From: Steinernema hermaphroditum
Taxonomy: Eukaryota; Nematoda; Chromadorea; Rhabditida; Steinernematidae
Direction of reading: 5' to 3'
Length of the DNA: 64,000 bases
Assembly (NCBI GenBank): GCA_030435675.1
Contig: CM059624.1
Location: forward strand, 11,184,769 to 11,248,768
Numbering within the stretch: position 1 is the stretch's first letter; the number at the start of each line of letters is the position of its first letter. Of this stretch, positions 47,601-60,600 are shown in pieces. Below the pieces are notes generated by a model, which saw only the letters and a program-made list of their open reading frames with translations, was not told the DNA's origin and made no database searches. The position numbers and the translations under genes were made by a program.

Positions 47601-50600
47601 TAAAAATGCTATGGTACTTTGGAGCAGGAGGGTCAGATGCAGAACTCTTTGCATGAACAAGGCCCTATCTGTCTCGAATTGAAAGTTTTGCAGGAAACTA
47701 AGATAGTCCACAGGAAATCCAACGAGAGTAGGCGCGTTCGATCAGGCTCGTGCAGTTCTACAAGATGGAATCATAAAAATGCTATGGTACTTTGGAGCAG
47801 GAGGGTCAGATGCAGAACTCTTGGTGTGAGCAAGGGCCCTATCTGTCTCGAATTGAAAGTTTTGCAGGAAACTAAGATAGTCCACAGGAAATCCAACGAG
47901 AGTAGGCGCGTTCAATCAGGCTCGTGCAGTTCTACAAGATCCAATCATAAAAATGCTATGGTACTTTGGAGCAGGAGGGTCAGATGCAGAACTCTTTGCA
48001 TGAACAAGGCCCTATCTGTCTCGAATTGAAAGTTTTGCAGGAAACTAAGATAGTCCACAGGAAATCCAACGAGAGTAGGCGCGTTCGATCAGGCTCGTGC
48101 AGTTCTACAAGATCCAATCATAAAAATGCTATGGTACTTTGGAGCAGGAGGGTCAGATGCAGAGCTCTTGGTGTGAGCAAGGGCCCTGTCTGTCTCGAAT
48201 TGAAAGTTTTGCAGGAAACTAAGATAGTCCACAGGAAATCCAACGAGAGTAGGCGCGTTCGATCAGGCTCGTGCAGTTCTACAAGATCCAATCATAAAAA
48301 TGCTATGGTACTTTGGAGCAGGAGGGTCAGATGCAGAACTCTTTGCATGAACAAGGCCCTATCTGTCTCGAATTGAAAGTTTTGCAGGAAACTAAGATAG
48401 TCCACAGGAAATCCAACGAGAGTAGGCGCGTTCAATCAGGCTCGTGCAGTTCTACAAGATCGAATCATAAAAATGCTATGGTACTTTGGAGCAGGAGGGT
48501 CAGATGCAGAACTCTTTGTATGAACAAGGCCCTATCTGTCTCGAATTGAAAGTTTTGCAGGAAACTAAGATAGTCCACAGGAAATCCAACGAGAGTAGGC
48601 GCGTTCGATCAGGCTCGTGCAGTTCTACAAGATCCAATCATAAAAATGCTATGGTACTTTGGAGCAGGAGGGTCAGATGCAGAACTCTTTGCATGAACAA
48701 GGCCCTATCTGTCTCGAATTGAAAGTTTTGCAGGAAACTAAGATAGTCCACAGGAAATCCAATGAGAGTAGGCGCGTTCAATCAGGCTCGTGCAGTTCTA
48801 CAAGATGGAATCATAAAAATGCTATGGTACTTTGGAGCAGGAGGGTCAGATGCAGAACTCTTTGCATGAACAAGGCCCTATCTGTCTCGAATTGAAAGTT
48901 TTGCAGGAAACTAAGATAGTCCACAGGAAATCCAACGAGAGTAGGCGCGTTCAATCAGGCTCGTGCAGTTCTACAAGATCGAATCATAAAAATGCTATGG
49001 TACTTTGGAGCAGGAGGGTCAGATGCAGAGCTCTTGGTGTGAGCAAGGGCCCTGTCTGTCTCGAATTGAAAGTTTTGCAGGAAACTAAGATAGTCCACAG
49101 GAAATCCAACGAGAGTAGGCGCGTTCAATCAGGCTCGTGCAGTTCTACAAGATCCAATCATAAAAATGCTATGGTACTTTGGAGCAGGAGGGTCAGATGC
49201 AGAACTCTTTGTATGAACAAGGCCCTATCTGTCTCGAATTGAAAGTTTTGCAGGAAACTAAGATAGTCCACAGGAAATCCAACGAGAGTAGGCGCGTTCG
49301 ATCAGGCTCGTGCAGTTCTACAAGATCCAATCATAAAAATGCTATGGTACTTTGGAGCAGGAGGGTCAGATGCAGAACTCTTTGTATGAACAAGGCCCTA
49401 TCTGTCTCGAATTGAAAGTTTTGCAGGAAACTAAGATAGTCCACAGGAAATCCAACGAGAGTAGGCGCGTTCGATCAGGCTCGTGCAGTTCTACAAGATG
49501 GAATCATAAAAATGCTATGGTACTTTGGAGCAGGAGGGTCAGATGCAGAACTCTTGGTGTGAGCAAGGGCCCTGCTGTCTCGAATTGAAAGTTTTGCAGG
49601 AAACTAAGATAGTCCACAGGAAACCCAACGAGAGTAGGCGCGTTCGATCAGGCTCGTGCAGTTCTACAAGATCCAATCATAAAAATGCTATGGTACTTTG
49701 GAGCAGGAGGGTCAGATGCAGAACTCTTTGCATGAACAAGGCCCTATCTGTCTCGAATTGAAAGTTTTGCAGGAAACTAAGATAGTCCACAGGAAATCCA
49801 ACGAGAGTAGGCGCGTTCGATCAGGCTCGTGCAGTTCTACAAGATCCAATCATAAAAATGCTATGGTACTTTGGAGCAGGAGGGTCAGATGCAGAGCTCT
49901 TGGTGTGAGCAAGGGCCCTGTCTGTCTCGAATTGAAAGTTTTGCAGGAAACTAAGATAGTCCACAGGAAATCCAACGAGAGTAGGCGCGTTCGATCAGGC
50001 TCGTGCAGTTCTACAAGATCCAATCATAAAAATGCTATGGTACTTTGGAGCAGGAGGGTCAGATGCAGAACTCTTTGCATGAACAAGGCCCTATCTGTCT
50101 CGAATTGAAAGTTTTGCAGGAAACTAAGATAGTCCACAGGAAATCCAACGAGAGTAGGCGCGTTCGATCAGGCTCGTGCAGTTCTACAAGATCCAATCAT
50201 AAAAATGCTATGGTACTTTGGAGCAGGAGGGTCAGATGCAGAACTCTTGGTGTGAGCAAGGGCCCTATCTGTCTCGAATTGAAAGTTTTGCAGGAAACTA
50301 AGATAGTCCACAGGAAATCCAACGAGAGTAGGCGCGTTCGATCAGGCTCGTGCAGTTCTACAAGATCCAATCATAAAAATGCTATGGTACTTTGGAGCAG
50401 GAGGGTCAGATGCAGAACTCTTTGCATGAACAAGGCCCTATCTGTCTCGAATTGAAAGTTTTGCAGGAAACTAAGATAGTCCACAGGAAATCCAACGAGA
50501 GTAGGCGCGTTCGATCAGGCTCGTGCAGTTCTACAAGATCCAATCATAAAAATGCTATGGTACTTTGGAGCAGGAGGGTCAGATGCAGAACTCTTTGTGT

Positions 50601-53600
50601 GAGCAAGGGCCCTATCTGTCTCGAATTGAAAGTTTTGCAGGAAACTAAGATAGTCCACAGGAAATCCAACGAGAGTAGGCGCGTTCGATCAGGCTCGTGC
50701 AGTTCTACAAGATCCAATCATAAAAATGCTATGGTACTTTGGAGCAGGAGGGTCAGATGCAGAACTCTTTGCATGAACAAGGCCCTATCTGTCTCGAATT
50801 GAAAGTTTTGCAGGAAACTAAGATAGTCCACAGGAAATCCAACGAGAGTAGGCGCGTTCAATCAGGCTCGTGCAGTTCTACAAGATCCAATCATAAAAAT
50901 GCTATGGTACTTTGGAGCAGGAGGGTCAGATGCAGAACTCTTTGCATGAACAAGGCCCTATCTGTCTCGAATTGAAAGTTTTGCAGGAAACTAAGATAGT
51001 CCACAGGAAATCCAACGAGAGTAGGCGCGTTCGATCAGGCTCGTGCAGTTCTACAAGATCCAATCATAAAAATGCTATGGTACTTTGGAGCAGGAGGGTC
51101 AGATGCAGAGCTCTTTGTGTGAGCAAGGGCCCTGTCTGTCTCGAATTGAAAGTTTTGCAGGAAACTAAGATAGTCCACAGGAAATCCAACGAGAGTAGGC
51201 GCGTTCGATCAGGCTCGTGCAGTTCTACAAGATCCAATCATAAAAATGCTATGGTACTTTGGAGCAGGAGGGTCAGATGCAGAACTCTTTGCATGAACAA
51301 GGCCCTATCTGTCTCGAATTGAAAGTTTTGCAGGAAACTAAGATAGTCCACAGGAAATCCAACGAGAGTAGGCGCGTTCAATCAGGCTCGTGCAGTTCTA
51401 CAAGATCCAATCATAAAAATGCTATGGTACTTTGGAGCAGGAGGGTCAGATGCAGAACTCTTTGCATGAACAAGGCCCTATCTGTCTCGAATTGAAAGTT
51501 TTGCAGGAAACTAAGATAGTCCACAGGAAATCCAACGAGAGTAGGCGCGTTCAATCAGGCTCGTGCAGTTCTACAAGATCCAATCATAAAAATGCTATGG
51601 TACTTTGGAGCAGGAGGGTCAGATGCAGAACTCTTTGTATGAACAAGGGCCCTATCTGTCTCGAATTGAAAGTTTTGCAGGAAACTAAGATAGTCCACAG
51701 GAAATCCAATGAGAGTAGGCGCGTTCAATCAGGCTCGTGCAGTTCTACAAGATCGAATCATAAAAATGCTATGGTACTTTGGAGCAGGAGGGTCAGATGC
51801 AGAACTCTTTGCATGAACAAGGCCCTATCTGTCTCGAATTGAAAGTTTTGCAGGAAACTAAGATAGTCCACAGGAAATCCAACGAGAGTAGGCGCGTTCA
51901 ATCAGGCTCGTGCAGTTCTACAAGATCCAATCATAAAAATGCTATGGTACTTTGGAGCAGGAGGGTCAGATGCAGAGCTCTTGGTGTGAGCAAGGGCCCT
52001 GCTGTCTCGAATTGAAAGTTTTGCAGGAAACTAAGATAGTCCACAGGAAATCCAACGAGAGTAGGCGCGTTCAATCAGGCTCGTGCAGTTCTACAAGATC
52101 CAATCATAAAAATGCTATGGTACTTTGGAGCAGGAGGGTCAGATGCAGAACTCTTTGCATGAACAAGGCCCTATCTGTCTCGAATTGAAAGTTTTGCAGG
52201 AAACTAAGATAGTCCACAGGAAATCCAACGAGAGTAGGCGCGTTCAATCAGGCTCGTGCAGTTCTACAAGATCCAATCATAAAAATGCTATGGTACTTTG
52301 GAGCAGGAGGGTCAGATGCAGAGCTCTTGGTGTGAGCAAGGGCCCTATCTGTCTCGAATTGAAAGTTTTGCAGGAAACTAAGATAGTCCACAGGAAATCC
52401 AACGAGAGTAGGCGCGTTCGATCAGGCTCGTGCAGTTCTACAAGATCCAATCATAAAAATGCTATGGTACTTTGGAGCAGGAGGGTCAGATGCAGAACTC
52501 TTTGCATGAACAAGGCCCTATCTGTCTCGAATTGAAAGTTTTGCAGGAAACTAAGATAGTCCACAGGAAATCCAACGAGAGTAGGCGCGTTCGATCAGGC
52601 TCGTGCAGTTCTACAAGATCCAATCATAAAAATGCTATGGTACTTTGGAGCAGGAGGGTCAGATGCAGAACTCTTTGCATGAACAAGGCCCTATCTGTCT
52701 CGAATTGAAAGTTTTGCAGGAAACTAAGATAGTCCACAGGAAATCCAACGAGAGTAGGCGCGTTCAATCAGGCTCGTGCAGTTCTACAAGATCCAATCAT
52801 AAAAATGCTATGGTACTTTGGAGCAGGAGGGTCAGATGCAGAACTCTTTGCATGAACAAGGCCCTATCTGTCTCGAATTGAAAGTTTTGCAGGAAACTAA
52901 GATAGTCCACAGGAAATCCAACGAGAGTAGGCGCGTTCAATCAGGCTCGTGCAGTTCTACAAGATCCAATCATAAAAATGCTATGGTACTTTGGAGCAGG
53001 AGGGTCAGATGCAGAACTCTTTGCATGAACAAGGCCCTATCTGTCTCGAATTGAAAGTTTTGCAGGAAACTAAGATAGTCCACAGGAAATCCAACGAGAG
53101 TAGGCGCGTTCAATCAGGCTCGTGCAGTTCTACAAGATCCAATCATAAAAATGCTATGGTACTTTGGAGCAGGAGGGTCAGATGCAGAACTCTTTGCATG
53201 AACAAGGCCCTATCTGTCTCGAATTGAAAGTTTTGCAGGAAACTAAGATAGTCCACAGGAAATCCAACGAGAGTAGGCGCGTTCAATCAGGCTCGTGCAG
53301 TTCTACAAGATGGAATCATAAAAATGCTATGGTACTTTGGAGCAGGAGGGTCAGATGCAGAGCTCTTGGTGTGAACAAGGGCCCTATCTGTCTCGAATTG
53401 AAAGTTTTGCAGGAAACTAAGATAGTCCACAGTAAATCCAACGAGGAGTAGGCGCGTTCGATCAGGCTCGTGCAGTTCTACAAGATCCAATCATAAAAAT
53501 GCTATGGTACTTTGGAGCAGGAGGGTCAGATGCAGAACTCTTTGCATGAACAAGGCCCTATCTGTCTCGAATTGAAAGTTTTGCAGGAAACTAAGATAGT

Positions 53601-53790
53601 CCACAGGAAATCCAACGAGAGTAGGCGCGTTCGATCAGGCTCGTGCAGTTCTACAAGATCCAATCATAAAAATGCTATGGTACTTTGGAGCAGGAGGGTC
53701 AGATGCAGAACTCTTTGTGTGAACAAGGGCCCTATCTGTCTCGAATTGAAAGTTTTGCAGGAAACTAAGATAGTCCACAGTAATCCCAAC
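29555..53790 (+). repeat. 173-bp tandem satellite, homogeneous block 1
   Basis: Head-to-tail monomers of 173 bp (about 140 by span), all in the same orientation, starting TAGGCGCGTTCGATCAGGCT. Diagnostic variants are CGCGCAG vs CGTGCAG, TTCGATCAGG vs TTCAATCAGG, GATCCAATC vs GATGGAATC, TTTGCATGAAC vs TTGGTGTGAGC, and GGACCCTGCTG vs GGCCCTATCTG. The first kilobases carry CGCGCAG and AATGATATGG, and later ones mostly CGTGCAG and AATGCTATGG. Overlapping short frames arise because 173 is not a multiple of three; most begin at TTG, show no coding constraint, and are not genes. No SL, 5S, U-snRNA or tRNA similarity seen. Confidence 0.97.
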
Positions 53791-54047
53791 GGGAATAGGC
53801 GTTTTCGATCAGGCTCCGTGGCAGTTCTACAAGATCCAATTATAAAAATGCTATGGTACTTTGGAGCAGGAGGGTCAGATGCAGAACCTTTTGCATGAAC
53901 AAGGCCCCATCTGTCTCGAATTGAAAGTTTCCAGCAGGAAACTACAGGTAGTCCGCAGGAAATCCAATGAGAGTAGGCGCGTTCGATCAGGCTCTCGTGC
54001 AGTTCTACAAGATCCAATCATAAAAATGCTATGGTACTTTGGAGCAC

Positions 54048-54114
<67 letters not shown>

Positions 54115-57100
54115 ATCAAACTCCTTTAAAGGAACAAGGCCCTATCTGTCTCGAATTGAAAGCCTTGCAGGAATCGAGCATAGTCCGCAGGAAATCCAAC
54201 GGGAATAGGCGCGTTCGATCAGGCTCGTGCAGTTCTACAAGATCCAATCATAAAAAAAAAAGACAGTACTTTGGAGCAGGAGGGTCAGATGCAGAGCTGC
54301 CAGTATGAGCAAGGCCCCGCCTGTCTCGAATTGAAAGCTTTAAGGTAAAACGCCAAGATAAACGTCAGGAAATCCAACGAGAGTAGGCGCGTTCGATCAG
54401 GCTCGTGCTGTTCTACAAGATCCAATCTGCTAAAAATGCTATAGTACTTTGGAGCAGAAAAAAAAATGATGCAGAACCTTTGTATGAACAAGGCCCTATC
54501 TGTCTCGAATTGAAAGTTTCTGCAGGAAACCTAAGATTGTCCACAGTGAATCTTAACGGGAATGGGCGCGTTCGATCAGCCTCGTGTAAATTTACAAGAT
54601 CCAATCATAAAAAATGATATGGTAATTTACAGTAGGCTGGGGAGCGCATGAGCTTTTTGGTATGAGCAAGGCCCTGCTGTTCCGAATTGAAAGTTTTGCA
54701 GGAAACTAAGATAGTCCGCAGGAAATCCTAATGAGAGTAGGCGCGTTCGATCAGGCTCGTGCAGTTCTACAAGATCCAATCGTAAAAATGCTATGGCACT
54801 TTGGAGCAGGAGGGTCAGATGCAGAACTCCAGTAAGAACAAGGCCCTATTTGTCTCCGAATTGAAAGCTTTGCAGGAAACTACAAGACAGTCCACAGTAC
54901 TCCCAACGGGAATAGGCGCGTTCGATCAGGCTCGTGCAGTTCTACAAGATCCAATCACAAAAATGATATGGTACTTTGGAGCAGGAGGGTCAGATGCAGA
55001 GCTGTTGGTATGAGCAAGGGCCCCGCTGTCTCGAATTGAAAGTTTTGCAGGAAACTAAGATAGTCCGCAGGAAACGTAACGTAGAGTAGGCGCGTTCGAT
55101 CTGGTCGTGCAGTTCTACAAGATCCAATCATAAAAATGCTATGGTACTTTGGAGCAGGAGGGTCAGATGCAGAGCTTTTGGTAAGAGCAAGGCGGCCCGT
55201 TCTGTCTCGAATTGAAAGTTTTGCAGGAAACTAAGATAGTCCGCAGTAAATCCAACGAGAGTAGGCGCGTTCGATCAGGCTCGTGTCCCTTTTACAAGAT
55301 CCAATCATAAAAATGCTATGGTACTTTGGAGCAGGAGGGTCTGATGGTGAACTTTTTGTATGAACAAGGCCCTCATTTGTCTCGAATTGAAAGCTTTGCA
55401 GGAATCTAAGATAGTCCGCAGGAAATCCAACGAGAGTAGGGCGCGTTCGATCAGGCTCGTGTGGTTCTACAAGATCCAATCATAAAAATGCTATGGTACT
55501 TTGGAGCAGGAGGGGCTGATGCAGAGCTGTTCGCATGAGCAAGTGGGCCCTGCTGTCTAGAATTGAAAGTTTTGGTGGAAACTAAGATAGTCCGCAGGAA
55601 ATCCAACGAGAGTAGGCGTTTTCGACCTGTGTTCGTGCAGTTCGGCAAGATCCAATTATAAAAATGCTAGTGGGTACTTTGGAGCAGGAGGGTTACGGAA
55701 AAAGAACTCTTTGTGAAGAACAAGGCCTCATCTGTCTCGAATTGAAAGTTTTGCAGGAAACAAGATAGTCTCACAGTAATCCCAACGTGAATATAGGCGT
55801 TCGATCAGGCTCGTGCAGTTCTACAAGATCCAATCATAAAAATGCTATGGTACTTTGGAGCAGGAGGGTCAGATGCAGAACTCTTTGCATGAACAAGGCC
55901 CCATCTGGTTCTCGAATTGAAAGTCGGGCAGGAAACTAAGAGGAAGTCCACATAATCCCAATGCGAATAGGCGCGTTCGATCAGGCTCGCTCAGTTCTAC
56001 AAGATCCAATCATGCCCCCGCTCATAGTACTTTGGAGCAGGAGGGCCTGATGCAGAGCTTTTGCTATCCACAAGGCCTTTGCTGTCTCGAATTGAAAGTT
56101 TTGCAGGAAACTAAGATAGTCTCCAGGAAATCCAACGAGGAAGGCGTCTCCGATCAGGCTCGTGCCCTTCTACAAGATCCAATCATAAAAATGGGGTGGC
56201 ATTTCGGAGCAGGAGGGCCTGATGTGGAACTCTTTGAAGGAACAACCGGCTCTATGTCTCGAACCCAAAGCTGTCTAGGAAATTCATGATATTCCACAGT
56301 AAATCCACGGAGAGAAGGCGGCCTTTGATCAGGGTCGTCCAGCTCTACAAGATCCAATCATAAAAATGCTATGGTACTTTGGAGCAGGTGGAGGGCTGAG
56401 CAGAAAATCCTCTTTGTATGAACAAGGCCCTATTTGTCTCGAATTGAAAGTTTTGCAGGAAACTAAGATAGTCCACAGTACTCCCAACGGGAATAGGCGT
56501 TTTCTGATCAGGCTCGTGCAGTTCTGCGACATACAATCATAAAAATGATATGGTAATTTCAGAGCAGGAGGGTCAGATGCAGAGCTTTTTGCATGAGCAA
56601 GGGCCCCACAAGGTCCGAATTGAAAGTTTTGTAGAAACTAAGATAATCCGCAGGAAATCCAACGAGAGTAGGCGCGTTCCCGAGATCAGGCTCGTGCGGT
56701 TCTACAAGATCCAATCATAAAAATGCTATAGTACTTTGGAGCAGGAGGGGCTGATGCAGAACTTTTTGTATGAACAAGGCCCTATCTGTCTCGAATTGAA
56801 AGTTTTGTGGTATAACCAAGAGATACAACTGGGCAGTAATCCTAACGTGAATAGGCGCGTTCGATCAGGCTCGTGCGAAGCCCTACAAGATCCAATCATA
56901 AAAATGCTATGGTACTTTGGAGCAGGAGGGCTGGGATGCAGAACTCGAAGTGGGAACAAGATCTTATTTGTCTCGAATTCAAAGCTTTGCAGGAAACTAA
57001 GATAGTCCGCAGGAAATCCAACGAGAGAAGGCTTTATCGATCAGGCTCGTGCGGTTCTACAAGATCCAATCATAAAAATGCTGTAGTACTTTGCACCAGG

Positions 57101-57930
57101 AGGGTCAGATGCTAGTAAACTCTTTGTATGAACAAGGCCCTATCTGTCTCTAACTGAGCGCTTTGTCTGAAACCTAAGATAGTCCAGCATCCTATCCTGA
57201 ACAACAGCGCGCGTTCGATCAGCCTTGTGCATTCCTACAAGATCCAATTATAAAAATGCTATGGTAATTTTGAGCAGGAGGGTCAGATGCAGAACTCTTT
57301 GTATGAACAAGGCCCTATCTGTCTCGAATTGAAAGTTTTGTAGAAATCAAGGTAGAACGCAGGAAATCCAATGAGCTTAGGCGCGTCTGATCAGGTCCGT
57401 GTGAATTTTACAAGATCCATGGGGTACCAAGCGCAGGTAATTTTGACCAGGAGGGTCATATGCAGTCCTCACGCGCGAACAAGGCTCCTATCTGTCTCTG
57501 AATTGAAAGTTTTGCAGGAAAACTGAAGATAGTCCGCAGGAAATCCAACGGGAATAGGCGCGTTCGATCAGTCTCGTGAAGTTCTACAAGATCCAATCAT
57601 AAAACGATATGGTACTTTGGAGCAGGAGGGTCAGACGCAGAGCTTTTTGAAAGAGCAAGGGCCCTGTTTGTCTCGACCTGAAAGCCGAGTAGGAAATCAA
57701 GATAGTCCGCAGGAAATCCAACGAGAGCAGTTACGTCCGATCAGCCTCGTGCGGGTTCTATACGATCCAATCATAAAAATGCTATAGTACTTTGGAGCAG
57801 GAGAGGGTCAGATGCTCAACTCTCGGGGGGGGCATGGCGGTGTCTCGTCCATTCGAATTGAAAGTTTTGTAGGAACCGGTGACAGTCCACAGTAATCCCA
57901 ACGGGAATAGGCGCGTTCGATCAGGTTCTG
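53790..57930 (+). repeat. degenerate block of the same satellite
   Basis: About 24 monomers still recognisable (TTCGATCAGGCTCGTG, AAAAATGCTATGG) but each with many substitutions and one- to several-base indels, A-run expansions and locally scrambled segments, in contrast to near-identical monomers on both sides. Confidence 0.9.
54054..54113. repeat. 60-nt poly-A run inside the satellite
   Basis: Uninterrupted run of 60 A, expanding one monomer by about 57 bp; flanked by noncanonical sequence (ACTTATAT before, CATCAAACTCCTTTAAAG after). Confidence 0.9.
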
Positions 57931-60600
57931 CAGCTCTACAAGATCCAATCATAAAAATGCTATGGTACTTTGGAGCAGGAGGGTCAGATGCAGAACTCTT
58001 TGCATGAACAAGGCCCTATCTGTCTCGAATTGAAAGTTTTGCAGGAAACTAAGATAGTCCACAGGAAATCCAACGAGAGTAGGCGCGTTCGATCAGGCTC
58101 GTGCAGTTCTACAAGATCCAATCATAAAAATGCTATGGTACTTTGGAGCAGGAGGGTCAGATGCAGAACTCTTTGTATGAACAAGGCCCTATCTGTCTCG
58201 AATTGAAAGTTTTGCAGGAAACTAAGATAGTCCACAGGAAATCCAACGAGAGTAGGCGCGTTCGATCAGGCTCGTGCAGTTCTACAAGATCCAATCATAA
58301 AAATGCTATGGTACTTTGGAGCAGGAGGGTCAGATGCAGAGCTCTTGGTGTGAACAAGGCCCTATCTGTCTCGAATTGAAAGTTTTGCAGGAAACTAAGA
58401 TAGTCCACAGGAAATCCAACGAGAGTAGGCGCGTTCGATCAGGCTCGTGCAGTTCTACAAGATCCAATCATAAAAATGCTATGGTACTTTGGAGCAGGAG
58501 GGTCAGATGCAGAACTCTTTGCATGAACAAGGCCCTATCTGTCTCGAATTGAAAGTTTTGCAGGAAACTAAGATAGTCCACAGGAAATCCAACGAGAGTA
58601 GGCGCGTTCGATCAGGCTCGTGCAGTTCTACAAGATCCAATCATAAAAATGCTATGGTACTTTGGAGCAGGAGGGTCAGATGCAGAGCTCTTGGTGTGAG
58701 CAAGGGCCCTGCTGTCTCGAATTGAAAGTTTTGCAGGAAACTAAGATAGTCCACAGTAATCCCAACGAGAATAGGCGCGTTCGATCAGGCTCGTGCAGTT
58801 CTACAAGATCCAATCATAAAAATGCTATGGTACTTTGGAGCAGGAGGGTCAGATGCAGAACTCTTTGTATGAACAAGGCCCTATCTGTCTCGAATTGAAA
58901 GTTTTGCAGGAAACTAAGATAGTCCACAGGAAATCCAACGAGAGTAGGCGCGTTCGATCAGGCTCGTGCAGTTCTACAAGATCCAATCATAAAAATGCTA
59001 TGGTACTTTGGAGCAGGAGGGTCAGATGCAGAACTCTTTGTATGAACAAGGCCCTATCTGTCTCGAATTGAAAGTTTTGCAGGAAACTAAGATAGTCCAC
59101 AGGAAATCCAACGAGAGTAGGCGCGTTCGATCAGGCTCGTGCAGTTCTACAAGATCCAATCATAAAAATGCTATGGTACTTTGGAGCAGGAGGGTCAGAT
59201 GCAGAACTCTTTGTATGAACAAGGCCCTATCTGTCTCGAATTGAAAGTTTTGCAGGAAACTAAGATAGTCCACAGGAAATCCAACGAGAGTAGGCGCGTT
59301 CGATCAGGCTCGTGCAGTTCTACAAGATCCAATCATAAAAATGCTATGGTACTTTGGAGCAGGAGGGTCAGATGCAGAACTCTTTGCATGAACAAGGCCC
59401 TATCTGTCTCGAATTGAAAGTTTTGCAGGAAACTAAGATAGTCCACAGGAAATCCAACGAGAGTAGGCGCGTTCGATCAGGCTCGTGCAGTTCTACAAGA
59501 TCCAATCATAAAAATGCTATGGTACTTTGGAGCAGGAGGGTCAGATGCAGAGCTCTTGGTGTGAGCAAGGGCCCTGCTGTCTCGAATTGAAAGTTTTGCA
59601 GGAAACTAAGATAGTCCACAGGAAATCCAACGAGAGTAGGCGCGTTCGATCAGGCTCGTGCAGTTCTACAAGATCCAATCATAAAAATGCTATGGTACTT
59701 TGGAGCAGGAGGGTCAGATGCAGAACTCTTTGTATGAACAAGGCCCTATCTGTCTCGAATTGAAAGTTTTGCAGGAAACTAAGATAGTCCACAGGAAATC
59801 CAACGAGAGTAGGCGCGTTCGATCAGGCTCGTGCAGTTCTACAAGATCCAATCATAAAAATGCTATGGTACTTTGGAGCAGGAGGGTCAGATGCAGAACT
59901 CTTTGCATGAACAAGGCCCTATCTGTCTCGAATTGAAAGTTTTGCAGGAAACTAAGATAGTCCACAGGAAATCCAACGAGAGTAGGCGCGTTCGATCAGG
60001 CTCGTGCAGTTCTACAAGATCCAATCATAAAAATGCTATGGTACTTTGGAGCAGGAGGGTCAGATGCAGAACTCTTTGTATGAACAAGGCCCTATCTGTC
60101 TCGAATTGAAAGTTTTGCAGGAAACTAAGATAGTCCACAGTAATCCCAACGGGAGGGCGCGTTCGATCAGGCTCGTGCAGTTCTACAAGATCCAATCATA
60201 AAAATGCTATGGTACTTTGGAGCAGGAGGGTCAGATGCAGAACTCTTTGTATGAACAAGGCCCTATCTGTCTCGAATTGAAAGTTTTGCAGGAAACTAAG
60301 ATAGTCCACAGGAAATCCAACGAGAGTAGGCGCGTTCGATCAGGCTCGTGCAGTTCTACAAGATCCAATCATAAAAATGCTATGGTACTTTGGAGCAGGA
60401 GGGTCAGATGCAGAACTCTTTGCATGAACAAGGCCCTATCTGTCTCGAATTGAAAGTTTTGCAGGAAACTAAGATAGTCCACAGGAAATCCAACGAGAGT
60501 AGGCGCGTTCGATCAGGCTCGTGCAGTTCTACAAGATCCAATCATAAAAATGCTATGGTACTTTGGAGCAGGAGGGTCAGATGCAGAACTCTTTGCATGA
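57930..60600 (+). repeat. 173-bp satellite, homogeneous block 2
   Basis: About 15 near-identical monomers of the CGTGCAG/GATCCAATC type. One copy near 60130-60160 has lost three bases around the CAACGGGAG junction. Confidence 0.95.
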
